This document shows, piece after piece, positions 26,213-38,342 of a DNA stretch of 64,000 nt (position 1 is the first letter of the stretch; the number at the start of each line of letters is the position of its first letter). Under the pieces are notes generated by a model that was given only the letters and a program-made list of their open reading frames with translations, had not been told where the DNA came from and ran no database searches. The position numbers and the translations under genes are program-made. Origin of the DNA: Apostichopus japonicus (lineage: Eukaryota > Echinodermata > Holothuroidea > Aspidochirotida > Stichopodidae); the NCBI RefSeq assembly GCF_037975245.1, contig NC_092568.1:25602501-25666500 (forward strand), in the 5' to 3' direction.

Positions 26213-29200
26213 TTACTTTGACGTCATATACTGCTTGGCTGCCTCTAATACAGCTTCATAGGTGACTTCACTTGCATCATTTGCTTGTACCTTTGCACCG
26301 AGGCCTTCAAGTTTCGATTTCAAGAGTTCGTCACTGCTCGAGTGCAACATTTTGGCCTTAACTTTAGCATTGTCTGGAGCCCTGAAAAAGAAAAGTTATG
26401 ACATCACAATTTGTAACATTGTACCCAAATGAAAGGTGATAAGTTTGCAAGATGAATTCACTTCTGACAAATCTGCACTTGTGCATTGCCCCTGCTCAAT
26501 ATCTGAGATGCACGTCACAACTCTCATGAAACTCCTATGAGGTGCAATAAAATCACGTACAGCAATCAAAGCCATTCCTTTTGCCCTGAACATTGCTTCA
26601 CACACACACACACACACATACATGGAATATCAAGTCGGCCGAGCTGATCCATACCACTGGACACAAAGATTACAGAAAAGTTGGTAACCTTATCTTTTTT
26701 CCAATACTTTTTGTTACTGTACCTTTTGTGGGAGAAAGTGACATAAGCTAGCCTACCTAGGCCTATATTGTCAACGTTTAAGTGTCAATTATTTTTTGTT
26801 GAGCATTGAAGAAATAATTATTTGTGTTATTTTAAGTCTGTCAGAGGACTGGGACTTCTTCCAGTGAGCATGTACTGGAATCAGTACATGTATTTAAGAA
26901 AGTTGCTTTTGTTCCAGAGTCCGGAATGTCAATATTACAAATTTGTTGACGCAAATGATACAATAAATCCCCCCCCCCCTCCCAAAACATTCCACGGTTA
27001 TTTATTTATTTTCAAGGGAACAGTTCATAACAAACTCAGATATTCTCTTTGAATGTCCCCTCAATATATCTCTCTTTCTTCGTCCAAAGCTCAACATTTA
27101 CGCTAATTCTGTTAGAGGAAATAGTATCGTAATTATCGAAATATCGCGATAATTTTTGAACTATTTATCGTGACGGTAAAAAGCAAATATCGCCCAACCC
27201 TAGCTCAAACTCCATACTATGACAACAGTGCATTCCTTTTGCACATTATAAGCTAAAAGTATGTGTGACTGTTTGTCTGAACACTTTCTGCTATGTAGGC
27301 ATTCATCTCAAGAGCTACCATGTCTTGCACCAAATGTGTTGTAGTCTGATTCATATGAAGATACGCGTTATCTACGTTCTTTTGTTAATGATTAGCTTGA
27401 TGGTCATACCTGAAAGCCAACAGTCTTTTTTTTTTTGCCAAGTTTTAAATTGGATTATTTATTGACACACTGAAAAAAAAGATGCAAGTAAGACATTTCA
27501 CCTCCACAGATACCCAAATATTTCTGGTACTGACTAAGGCTAAAGTGCAAACTATTAATAAATATCTTCCAACATTTCCTTTTTAGGTTACAATATTAAC
27601 TTCTCACACTTTCACATCTGATGATCATAAATGACCTTTGACCTCCTTAACACAAGTGTCTCTTACACCTCAAGGTTGATCAATATACAAGTACGAACTT
27701 CATCCAAGCTTTGCTTTTGGAGCTACTGTGTTTGCTAGGTTTCCAATTTTTGCCCTTTATAAAAAACTACCTGTTTTTGTACTCATAAGATCCAAGATCC
27801 AGATTCCAGGTATAGAGTTAAACCCAAAACAGCAGCAGTTGTGACTTTCATTTAAAGAATTGGTAGCCCAAGCCTAGTGTGCATTTCTTTTGTCATAAAT
27901 ATGTTGGCGAACACTTTCTTGACTTTGGTATTATTTAGAAGTGGTCCTTAAACTTTAGGCCCACAACACATGAAGGTATCATGAGGACCAGCCCACCAGT
28001 CCTCCCCCCCCCCCCACCCAGCAACTGATTTAGAAAAATTTTGGGCAAGTGCAAATTTACATTTACCTATAAGTATAGAACACTTCTCCGAAAACTAAAT
28101 TTCCCACATTTGCATCTGTCAACTTAAACGAAAAAATAACAAGCTTCTCAGCCGCTTTTCATTCTAGGTCTTCTTAATGCCAGATAGAAATTTTATAGAC
28201 TCGGTTTTTGCATAGAATAGAATATTGGTAAGGTGGTTGTGGTATGGTCCAGATCATATACCCGAGGTTTAATCTGACAATTGTATAACAAAAACAATTT
28301 CCCTTGAATTTTAGTTCCCATGATCTCTGAGCACAAACCAGATAATTACATGCGAGGAAATGCAGATCCTGTTGCCTGCACGTCTTACCATGAAATAAAG
28401 ACCAATTTCTGCTTATTTCCTGATGAGTCGGACCCCCATTTCAAATCAAGGACCACGTAGCAGCACTCTTCCGTGTCAAAGATTCCTGGTATATCAGTTT
28501 TGATGTCAAACTCATCATCAATGGTTTTAGTTTCCTTGATTATGAGAGCTTCGTTTTCGATAGCATATTTGATGTAGTGTGTCTTCTTCCCCTTTTTCAT
28601 AGCATTGTAAGCTTCGATTAAATCGTCAGTGACGCTTATTCCAGAGACAGGCTGGAAACACGAGAAAATAGAGATGCATACAAAATATTTGTGAACCACT
28701 TTAATGGCAATTTAGCTTAACATAATTGACACGATATGTATGAATTTCCAGAGCAGTAACTTTCTACTCCGATTACATGGGGTCTTTTTCTAGACTGTTT
28801 CCGCATTAAAATAAGTTGTAACTGGTTATGGCTTTCTAATCATCATTTCAAAACCATAATGATATTAGATTTCTAACTGCTAGCCTACAGAAGCAGCAGG
28901 GCACATATCAGGATGGTAAGCTACAGTATGTATCAGTTGAACAAACTTTTGTAACATCGATCAAGAATACGGCCCATTCAGCAGATGGCAAAAGAAAAGT
29001 TTCATTTGCATTGTCTTAACATGTAGATTGCCTTAACTCAACTTAGGTAACTTTTGTGAACCACTTTAATGGCAATTTAGCTTTACATAGTTGACACGAT
29101 ATGTATGAATTTCCAGAGCAGTAATTTTCTACTCCGATTACATGGGAAACTTTTTCTAGACTGTTTCCACATTGAAATAAGTTGTAACTGGTTACGGCTT

Positions 29201-32200
29201 TCTTATCGTCATTTCAAAACCATATTAATATTAGATTTCTAACTGCTAGCCTACAGAAGCAGCAGGGCACATATCAGGATGGTAAGCTACAGTATGTATC
29301 AGTTGAACAAACTTTTGTAACATCGATCAAGAATACAGCCATCCAGCAGATGGCAAAAGAAAGATGTAGATTGCCTTAACTCAACTTAGGTAACTTAGAT
29401 TCTTAACACTCTCTTTGGCAATTAATACTGAAGAGTGCAAATTGCAAGACTATATCAAATGAAGTGTGGTACCTTTGATTTATCAGGTCACCACAGCCCC
29501 CAACCTAAGGTTTTTGCTGCCTTGACTGAATGTGAACCAGAAATAATAATTACACACCGTCAGACCCTCTGGAGATAGTCTTTGGCCCTTTTGAGGACAA
29601 ACTGAGCATATGACACTACAGTAAAAGGGAGCATATGAACAACTTAAATCAACAGAGCTTCGTACAGGATTATGCAAACAATCGATGTAGCTAAGGAAAC
29701 CTGTCAGCACTTCCATTACATTCCTTGATAAAGTGAAGCATTTCCAAAGATCAGGTCTTGGCCCTGCTTTAATTGAAATCACCATTGGTCCCATCGCTTA
29801 CTATCACATCACTCCAAGCATGTGACATAGCACATAGACATAGTACATATTAATATGGGGAAGAAGGAGTATTTCTTAACCTCTTTTCATGTTCCAACCA
29901 TCTTAGGGCTAATACACTACTATTTATAAATTACAAAGTCTAACACAGAGAGGAATGGGGAGGGTTACATCCCCCCCCCCCCCACTTCACTCATAAGTCA
30001 GAGCAGATTTGTTTCATTCATGCAGGGAAGAATTATGAGTATTTATCAGCAAAACATTGCCTTCATTCCTAATTATACACCTAATACACGGCTAAAGATT
30101 TCTAATCTTTTACCTTAATTTAGTGTTTGCACATGTTATCCGGGTACCCGCCCGACGCGAAGCTACCCGGTTCCTAATTTATTACCCGAATCCTACGCAA
30201 AGTGTGATTTTTTTGGGGCAAACCTATGGTTCTAGGCAGATTTCCCATTGACTTATTGTGGTGTTAGGCTACCATGTGGTCAAAGAAAACAGCAATAACG
30301 AAGGTACCTGTCCGACGCAATACTACCCGGTTCCTTATTTATTACCCGAATCCTACGCAAAGTGTGATTTTTTTTTTTTGTGGCAAACTGATGGTTAGGC
30401 AGATTTCCCATTGATTTAGTGCATGGTGTTAGGCTACCTTGTGGTTGAGGAAAACAGCAATAAAGAAGGTACCCCCCGACGCGATACTACCCGGTTCCTA
30501 ATTTATTACCCGAATCCTACGCAAAGTAGCGAATATAATTCATTTATAATAGCAACCAATATGTATGTTATTTCTTTAAGATCGTGATACACGAGGGTAA
30601 ACAATTTTTTCTGGGTACCCAGATACCCGACGGGTAACGGCTCTCAGGTACTGGTTCCCGATTTTTGGACCTGTGTAAACACTACCTTGATTATGTTAAA
30701 TTAGTTTGATATGGGTGTCTGCATCAACGACCATGGAGTTAGATCCCTCCTACACTTGCATCTGGCTCTTTGATGAAAAGGTGATGTCCCTTACAATATT
30801 AGAAGTTGACCCCCTACCTTTGAAATCCTGTGCACATCACAGACACACACGATTGGATAAGTTTCTAAGATACAACACAAAACTCAAAAGGAAAGCTACA
30901 GACACCTTATGACTACATATGATGTTGTCTTAAGAGGAATTGTATGTACATCTGATGGTTGGATCTATTCCTGTTGGTCCATTCAGATATTCACAAGGTG
31001 ATTAATGTCTCAACCTTGACAATTATATGAGAGGAACTTGTGAAAATATATGATGGAAATTCCCAGATAAAAAACTAGTTACTGATTCTTGGCTCAAACC
31101 AGGAAAACTACCTAAAAGAACATATGAATAGGCCATACCTCGAAGTTGTGGAAGCTCATTGCAATTTAGTTAACACAAAACACAGCATGATTTAAAAACA
31201 GGTAAATGCGAAGAACTGGTCAAATGCCTGTGCATGCATAGGCTAAGTTCTAAACATGATCTCCCAAAGTTTTGAATATCATGATTAAAACCAGATTCAA
31301 GAAAATTCCTTAGGCTTCCTCTTTCAAATCCAATATTGTTCCCATCACTTGTGAACCAAGAAACTTCCTTGCCTAGGCCTAAGCTACTCGCTTATCTAAT
31401 AGATATCATCCATATCAATATGCCTGACCTAACTTAAGCTTATGTAGGCATAGGCCAAGGCTAGCCTAGTAATGTAGGCTATGCCATACCAGTGGTTTCA
31501 GTTGTTCTCCGCACTCGGTAATTTCCACACATAAATTGCCGCTGAAAAAATTCTTGTGCGGAAAACAACTTTTTTCCACTTACCTGTACACTATATTTTT
31601 CCTCAATTTTAGGATACCAAATTCAGGATGATGAAAATAACATGAGAAAGTATCAAAGAACGTTGATAAGGATGGTTAGACTGAGTTCATGTCAGAACAG
31701 TTAAGCTGCTAATAATTTACATGAGGCTTGGGGTGTTTGTAATTAGGGATTACATAATGAGGTACTTAATTAGAATCCGTACCATTCGACCCTACTTCCT
31801 AACCCCTAACCCTATTCCCTAACCCTACATCCTAACCCCTACTCCCTAACCTTATTCTGCCGATTCGAAGTAAGCTTTCCCATTCATATGGTACAGATTC
31901 TAATGTTAGGCCCTTAAAGAAGTGTGAGGCATTATATATTATATATTCTCACTCTGTACTCTGTTATTGTAAATGTGAAAATATCACAAAAGACACCCCC
32001 CGCCCGCCCCCTAAAGGATGATACTTAGCGAGACCAAATCGTCACGACAGCTTACCTTTTTTCACCTTCACGCCATATCGAAAATTACAAACAAATAATG
32101 TGGCGCTGTATAACTAAAATTAAACTTGTGCTTACAGCCTAAGCTGGTGTTTACAGCCTAAGCTACAACCTAAGTTATCCTAATAATAATCTAGTCCCAG

Positions 32201-32867
32201 AGCTACATTTATCCTTCTACAGTCAAATTCTATCTTCTCCATCCTCCTAAATCCTTCCATGTGCCTGATAATTTCAGAAAGCCATACTGCTCCTCCCAAA
32301 AAAACGGTACTTTCCGCTGAAAAAAACGTTTTCCACTGACAAATTTAAGTGCTGAAAACAGTTGTTTCTTCGGAAAGTAATGTGTGCGGAGAATAACGGT
32401 ACCCCATACCAGTTAGGGGTAGGCTAGTGTACATCATTTGAAATGCTACGCTATCGTACATTTTGCTTTGCCTAGAAAACAACATGTTAAATGATCTGTA
32501 TAGCTTGATAGGCCTAACCTATTCAAATACAGTACAATTGGGTGGGGGGTGGCTACGGATATCGACAATGTTGTCGTAGATTCACTAGGTCCTGGCTTTG
32601 GCTACATTCTCTGCCATTTAGCGAGTAGTAATTTTACAAAATGGGTGTTTCCTAACCTACCTCAACTCCGAAAGTTTCAGCAACCACTTACTAAGCCTAA
32701 CACTTAGCCTAAGCCTAGGCCTAACTTACATTAGCCTAACATAGCGACCAGAACAAATGAATTAGTAGTCGGGCAGACTAATATTCTATCAAATTGCTTA
32801 GAAATGAGGCTTCGTTTTTACATCACAAAACTTATACTGAAATAATAAAAATCTGGTTATTACCATG
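26213..32867 (-). CDS. ADF/cofilin (depactin-type actin-depolymerising protein)
   Basis: Three coding exons: 32865-32867 (ATG only, inferred), 28389-28651 and 26213-26381, total 435 nt, giving 144 residues. The Trp codon is split across the second junction (TG|G). Cofilins bind ADP-actin filaments, sever them and speed monomer loss in the cytoplasm. The ADF-H fold spans nearly the whole protein. KLVFISWAPDNAKVKAKML (from about residue 83) is the signature segment leading into the long actin-binding helix, and a Ser at position 4 sits where vertebrate cofilins carry the LIM-kinase site. Exon 2 opens after TTTCCAG with PVSGISVTDD, so the initiator must come from an upstream exon. In vertebrate cofilins the first exon also encodes only Met, and ATG|GTAATA at 32865 with A at -3 fits that. 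Confidence is very high for exons 2 and 3 and moderate for exon 1. At 144 residues it is nearer yeast cofilin and starfish depactin than vertebrate cofilin (166). Confidence 0.93.
28688..29395. repeat. Tandem duplication in cofilin intron 1, period 365 bp
   Basis: Copy 1 is 28688-29052 and copy 2 is 29053-29395. They match closely over TGTGAACCACTTTAATGGCA and CTGCTAGCCTACAGAAGCAG blocks; copy 2 lacks about 22 bases near its end. Copy 1 ends only 36 bases upstream of the exon 2 acceptor. Confidence 0.88.
30113..30692. mobile_element. Non-autonomous hAT element with internal tandem repeats (564 bp)
   Basis: The element runs 30121-30684. Its ends TAGTGTTTGCACATGT and (reverse complement) TAGTGTTTACACAGGT form a 16-bp inverted repeat with two mismatches. 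The flanks CCTTAATT and CCTTGATT are an 8-bp duplication with one change. TAGTG ends plus 8 bp indicate hAT. Inside are about 2.5 copies of a roughly 165-bp unit containing CCGACGC, CTACCCGGTTCC and ATTACCCGAATCCTACGCAA. It lies in cofilin intron 1. Confidence 0.83.
31484..32413. mobile_element. Non-autonomous DNA transposon, 910 bp, 10-bp TSD
   Basis: The element runs 31494-32403 and is flanked by a perfect 10-bp duplication, CCATACCAGT (31484-31493 and 32404-32413). Both ends start GGT and share TTCTCCGCAC about ten bases in, then a TA.TTTCC block, giving an imperfect inverted repeat of about 32 bp. A 9-10 bp duplication is most like MULE elements, but the family is not settled. It holds degenerate telomere-like repeats and a second, inner inverted repeat. 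Confidence 0.8.
31788..31857. repeat. Degenerate telomere-like CCCTAA repeats
   Basis: About ten imperfect units of CCCTAA and variants (CCTAACCCCTAACCCTA, CCCTAACCCTAC) inside the 910-bp DNA element. They are bracketed by an inverted repeat TTAGAATCCGTACCAT (about 31770-31785) against ATGGTACAGATTCTAA (about 31889-31904). Confidence 0.7.
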
Positions 32868-32998
32868 ATAGAATATTAAATACGTCGATCTGTCTTGAAT
32901 CTATGGGGGGTTAAAATATGTAACGTGCAGTTACTTCCTGCTTTTTCTCACAGCGGTTTGTAGAACGTAAAAGAATGGCTCAGAATTCACACTAACAC

Positions 32999-33006
32999 TA
33001 TTTATA
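32999..33006 (-). promoter_or_regulatory. TATA box of the cofilin gene (overlapping MEF2-type site)
   Basis: TATAAATA on the minus strand lies 132 bases upstream of the inferred cofilin ATG, leaving room for a 5' UTR of about 100 bases. The ten bases CTATTTATAG (32998-33007) also match the MEF2 consensus YTAWWWWTAR exactly. Functional use is inferred. Confidence 0.5.
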
Positions 33007-33009
33007 GTG

Positions 33010-34205
33010 GCTATAGGCTTTCATAGGGCGGGTTGAGCATGGCACAGCGAGACGTGACTGATGTGGACGTCAATCGTGTAGAAAGAAACAAGCCTGATTA
33101 TTGGACAAAAATTGAGCATTATGAAGTAATGACTAATTTTAAACCAATGAAAAACGTTGTAATATAAATGCAGAAAGGCGTTCCAATTTAAGTATTGAAT
33201 ATTTAGTAGGTTTCGTTGTACGCCTACCTTATTACAACAAGAGATAACGGATAATTGAAGCAAATTTCATCAAAACTAGAACACAGATTTATAAATAACG
33301 ACATGTGAAATAAGCAAGCTAATACGAATGAAGTCCTACATAATTAAATAGTCCAATTCTCATTTACGTATAAATCAGGATATATGTGAAAATTTGTAAA
33401 GAATCCTTATTAATATTTATATATGCTAATTAGCTAATTCTGCCTCCTTATTTGGGATTGGCTAAACATCCAGAAAAGCCAAAGAACTAATTTCGGAAAA
33501 GAATACTTAGTAAGCTACTTAATATCCCTACTACTTAAAATGAATCACAGAAAAGAAATTTAAGTAGGAAAAAGGGAAAATACTGATAAAGGCTTCTTTC
33601 CATGTCCTTGCTGTGTGGTTGATGAATGTAGGTATTGATGAGGAAAAGTGGATTGGAAAATGAGGAATGAACGACGAGGGGAGACAGTGGGATGGTATAA
33701 CAATGGAAGAGGTGGAAGGCAGTGTGATGGCTTGTGAGGGGCAACATTGAGAAAAATTGACATTGAAGCTTTGGCCGGGACTTACACATTGTTTCAACCA
33801 TATAAGTCTACGCCCTTTACAAAGAAAATAAATAAGATTAGCATAGAATTGTGGTTTCGAAAGGGGTCATGAGGCTTCTAGCGGAATTATAGCAAGTATA
33901 GCCAGAAGAGGTAAATAAATACTCAGTCCATGCACATACAGATTTTTTATGTATTTGTAAATGCTTGATATCGTTATATATATATAATTTACAGGGCTGT
34001 TGCCGGTGGGTAAATGGGGATACGTATCTAACCCCTCCCCATCCTGAACTGCTTTGTTTCCAATGGCATACATTCCATATCACACGCACACAAAGTCGTT
34101 TACATATTCATCAATAAAAGTATATCAAGTTATACTTCACATCTGAATACAGGGAAAACATATGTCTGACGGAGTTCCAGAATCTCCCATTCAGACACAG
34201 GTGTA
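33010..34205. other. Intergenic sequence upstream of cofilin, no gene seen
   Basis: AT-rich. At 33530-33800 several overlapping minus-strand frames arise from a G/A-rich stretch and lack any motif. A TA run lies near 33975-33986. Confidence 0.45.
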
Positions 34206-34208
34206 AGC

Positions 34209-34788
34209 AGGGGCGGGCTGGGTCTTAAAATCGGCCCGGGCATTTTTTTCGCCTAGACCGGCCCATTATTAATTGATACGTTACTTACATAGTCATCGCC
34301 GTCATGGGGGAGGGGTCTAAGGGGAGGGGGATAGGAGGGGGTATCCCCCTCCCCTGTGTGATTTTTGTTAAGTTTAGGAATGCCTAGATGCAAAATGGTG
34401 CGATATTTCTCAATGTTGTAGGTTACAATGATCCTTTAAAAAAAGACACAAACTTAACTTTCCAGAAGCAACTTCACTTGATTAAACTGTTAAAAACGTA
34501 AACAAATATCCAAATGGATTTTTTTTTGCATTTCCAGGTAGCCTCAGATGCAATTTGGTGTAATATAGCACACTTCAACACCCACTCCATTTTGTAAACT
34601 TAATTTTGTATTTTCACCAGGCCTTAGATGCAATTTGGTGCTCCAAATGAGATTTTTTTCTCATTTGGAAATGAAAAAGGGGTTTTCTGACTTGCGAAGC
34701 GGGGGGGCGGAATGATACTTCCGCCCCTCCACATTTTTCACTGGGGGGGGGGGCTGGCGCCCCCAGCCCCCCGGTTCCTACGCCCTTG
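34209..34788. mobile_element. Composite of hAT-type MITE fragments
   Basis: About 34500-34788 is an inverted relative of the left two thirds of the MITE at 3487-3859, ending at the same terminus (CAAGGGCGTAGGAACC on the minus strand). The left part opens CAGGGGCGGGCTGGG, another hAT-like end, and contains a block shared with about 14335-14405. No matching flanking duplication was found, so the exact element limits are unclear. Confidence 0.6.
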
Positions 34789-35051
34789 CTCAGTGATATC
34801 CAAATAAGATTTTACTTTTTTTTTACTTCGTTTTCTGGAGGACGAGGTGCAGATTAACAAAATCTGTATTCTCTGCCAATGCTATGTATATGTCAGGATG
34901 CATTGACCACCGTGCTTGGTCACCGTACTAAAAATATTAGCACGGACGGGTTGCCAATATTACGTTTTTTTACGAACTAACAGATAAACTAACAGATTAA
35001 CTATCATGGGCTGATTCCCACAGTTAAAAATATACTTCTACACGCTTTCTA

Positions 35052-35946
35052 GTCACTTCGCCCAACAACCATTTCGCCCAACTGCCATTTCGCCCAACCA
35101 GCCTGGTCATTTCGCCCAATCAGCCTGGTCATTTCGCCCAACCAGCCTGGTCATTTCGCCCAACCAGCATGGTCATTTCGCCCAACCGTGTTGGTCATTT
35201 CGCCCAACCATATTTTTACTAATATTCAGTCACAATAATATTACTTTTTCTATTCCACTAGTTCAATTTGATTTATTTTGGGTTATAGTATTGGTAGTTA
35301 TATTATTATTATTATATGGAAGTTATATTATTATACAAACAAAGGGGAATCGGTGTGGAATAATATAACCGTTTCTATTTCACTAGTTCAATTTGATTTA
35401 TTTTGGGTTATAGTATTGGAAGTTATATTATTATTATATGGAAGTTATATTATTATACAAACAAAGGGGAATCGGTCTTCATAAAAACCTATCAAACCTA
35501 ACCCCTTAAACACTGATCCATCCTACTGACTAAAAATTCCCGAACGTTTCCTTATTAAATTGAAAAAAAAAATATATATATATATAAAACCCGTCCGTAA
35601 TATTGAAGTACTATATTTAATCAATGTAACCACTTTATCAATGTAACCACATATGTTATCACATATGTAATCAATTAAACCACGACTTCAAGTTTCCTTG
35701 ATACTCGGTTCGTATCCCGTAACGTTAACAATTCCCGAACGTTTCCTTTTGAAGTATCATATTTAATCAAGGTTGGGCGAAATGACCAGGCTGGTTGGGC
35801 GAAATGACCAGGCTGGTTGGGCGAAATGACCAGGCTGGTTGGGCGAAATGACCAGGCTGGTTGGGCGAAATGACCAGGCTGATTGGGCGAAATGGTAAGG
35901 TTGGGCGAAATGGCAGTTGGGCGAAATGGTTGTTGGGCGAAGTGAC
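35052..35946. mobile_element. Foldback element with inverted tandem-repeat arms (895 bp)
   Basis: Both ends begin GTCACTTCGCCCAACAACCA reading inward, followed by arrays of a 22-bp unit, CAGCCTGGTCATTTCGCCCA. The left arm (35052-35215) has about five units and the right arm (35770-35946) about six, in opposite orientation. The centre contains a direct repeat of about 105 bp (35248-35356 and 35370-35475). This matches the outer-domain design of foldback elements such as sea urchin TU elements and Drosophila FB. I could not find a clean target duplication and there is no coding frame. Confidence 0.85.
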
Positions 35947-37107
35947 CTGCTTCCGGTACATCTTCGCCTCCGTTTCAGTCAAAGCAGAACACTTAGTCGA
36001 CGCATTATCTGAAACTTTATGTCACTCCAGATATGCTACGCGTTCGAAATGTGTCGAGTCTTTCTTACGAAAGACACTGGTCGATAAATGAATGGGACGG
36101 GATACTCTCTCGCACGCTTTCAAAGATATAATTCCTAATTTAAATGACTGCAGGTTAATGAACTACAGTCATCAAGTAATCTTAGGCTGCTGCCAAGGGT
36201 CTCTTATTTCTCTACAGACTGAGCCTTGAAAAAGAAAACATCAAAAATAAGAAAAAAGAAAAAGAAAGCCATGGTTTTTACATGAGACAAGCTTTCTAAT
36301 AAGCACAATGAAGACACAAATAATAAGAGGTAAATCTGAGTAGTGACAGTTATAAAATCTATTTTCAAGAACATTTTCTCACATTGTTTCATATGCCTAT
36401 TTCCATTTGATATAAACAGACCAAGTTCTTGACATTCATATCACTTGTGTCACATCATTGTCTGTCAAGCGAAACACATTTTTATGTTAAAGTTGAAATC
36501 ATTACACATCAAAATAAACTGTTTCAAAATCTCTGTACAAAAACCCCCCCAAAAAATCAACAAAAAAAAACAGAGAGAGAGAGGGAGGGAGAGAGAGAAA
36601 AAACTGTAACATGGAGCAGTCACATTTTCATGCCACCAAATACAGTAGGTATACTCATAGTTTAGGTTAATACTTTTAATAAACCATGTAATGCTTCATC
36701 CTAACATTGTGTATTTCCTGACTAGAGCGATGCTGTGCTCTGCGTATGTACCTCTTTTGATACATACTGCAACCTCTCATGTTGGCATGTCAAGATTTTA
36801 TGCAACTGCCATTTTTGCACTCCATTGCCTTCACCAAAATGGTGAACAATCTCAAGATCTTGTAGAATTTTTAACCCTGTTTTACTGCTACAGTGATTTT
36901 TGGGCTAAAATAATTGAAAAGTGTGGGAAATGTTTTGACTTTGCTGTCCGATTTTACAACTATGAATCCATCTCATTTTGGCAGAATTTCATATGAAGCT
37001 TTGATTGAATCACACAGATGTGTGATATACAGACTATATCCCAGAGCTTAATAAAAAAATCGTTGCTATTATTAATATCCTTTTCAGCAGCACTCTGCGA
37101 ACTCTAG
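35947..37107. other. Intergenic sequence, no gene seen
   Basis: Contains A-rich and GA microsatellite tracts (36541-36600). Frames at 35861-36091 and 36691-36996 have no recognisable motif. Confidence 0.4.
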
Positions 37108-37722
37108 GCACACAACCCTGGACCTTTCATGGGGACTGAAACACAACCCACCATTTTCCCACCTAGGGTGGTAATAGCCACACCACACACAACCCTGGAC
37201 CTTTCATGGGGACTGAAACACAACCCACCATTTTCCCACCTAGGGTGGTAATAGCCACACCACACACAACCCTGGACCTTTCATGGGGACTGAAACACAA
37301 CCCACTATTTTCCCACCTAGGGTGGTAATAACCACACCACACACAACCCTGGACCTTTCATGGGGACTGAAACACAACCCACCATTTTCCCACCTAGGGT
37401 GGTAATAGCCACACCACACACAACCCTGGACCTTTCATGGGGACTGAAACACAACCCACCATTTTCCCACCTAGGGTGGTAATAGCCACACCACACACAA
37501 CCCTGGACCTTTCATGGGGACTGAAACACAACCCACTATTTTCCCACCTAGGGTGGTAATAGCCACACCACACACAACCCTGGACCTTTCATGGGGACTG
37601 AAACACAACCCACCATTTTCCCACCTAGGGTGGTAATAGCCACACCACACACAACCCTGGACCTTTCATGGGGACTGAAACACAACCCACCATTTTCCCA
37701 CCTAGGGTGGTAATAGCCACCT
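37108..37722. repeat. Minisatellite, 8 x 77 bp
   Basis: Near-identical 77-bp units start at about 37114, 37191, 37268, 37345, 37422, 37499, 37576 and 37653. Each contains AACCCTGGACCTTTCATGGG and the self-complementary CCACCTAGGGTGG. Units 3 and 6 share a C-to-T change (CCCACTATT), hinting at growth by three-unit blocks. It lies about 0.6 kb past the WDR81 stop codon. Confidence 0.95.
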
Positions 37723-38342
37723 GGCATTAGGCTGGACAGTCTGGCAATTCAGTGTACAGTCCTCCATGCAACATCACCTCTTACTGGAGGCATGTATGGT
37801 TTGGCCTTTTTTAAAGGATTTGAAGCAAAACTGAACAGTTGATGATCGATATTTTATGGATTCCTATAGCTACACATATTTAGAACTCTCCAGAACGTCC
37901 CAAAGTGATACCTTATCACTGCTTCGATCCCCATTGATTGCCCGTAATGTGGCACTAACACAGTTTGGTTGCATGCTGTATACCTACTGGCTGATGATTC
38001 ACTGTATGTTGTTAGGCAAGCACAACATAGAACCACACATTGGTATGCCCGTTTGACCATGCCTCCATGGGAAGCAGGAAAGGAAATTGGGGCAGGGATC
38101 GGGGGGTCATATTTCCCAGTGCCCCCCCAAGTCTGTTCCCCCTCCCAACTTAAATCTCTTTTGCTGCCCCCTGCAAACATCCGTAGAGTCAAAGTCAGCC
38201 ATAAGGACAGAGAATTGATTTCCAGGACTAGTATGTTTTTAACAATCCGTTTTTTTCTCCTCCTTTGTTCTCTTGCTAGCGTCTGGTGGTCCATGCTCTT
38301 AAGACTTAGTGAGGCACTTAACAACATAAAGTGACGACAGTC

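Noticed and set aside
27110-27205. Possible end of another MITE (CTAGGGTTGGGCGATA on the minus strand)
   Set aside because: Only one terminus is visible and no matching end or target duplication was found nearby, so it is left unannotated.
33531-33801. Overlapping minus-strand frames near 33.5-33.8 kb
   Set aside because: Three frames are open at once over a biased-composition stretch, which argues against any being a gene.
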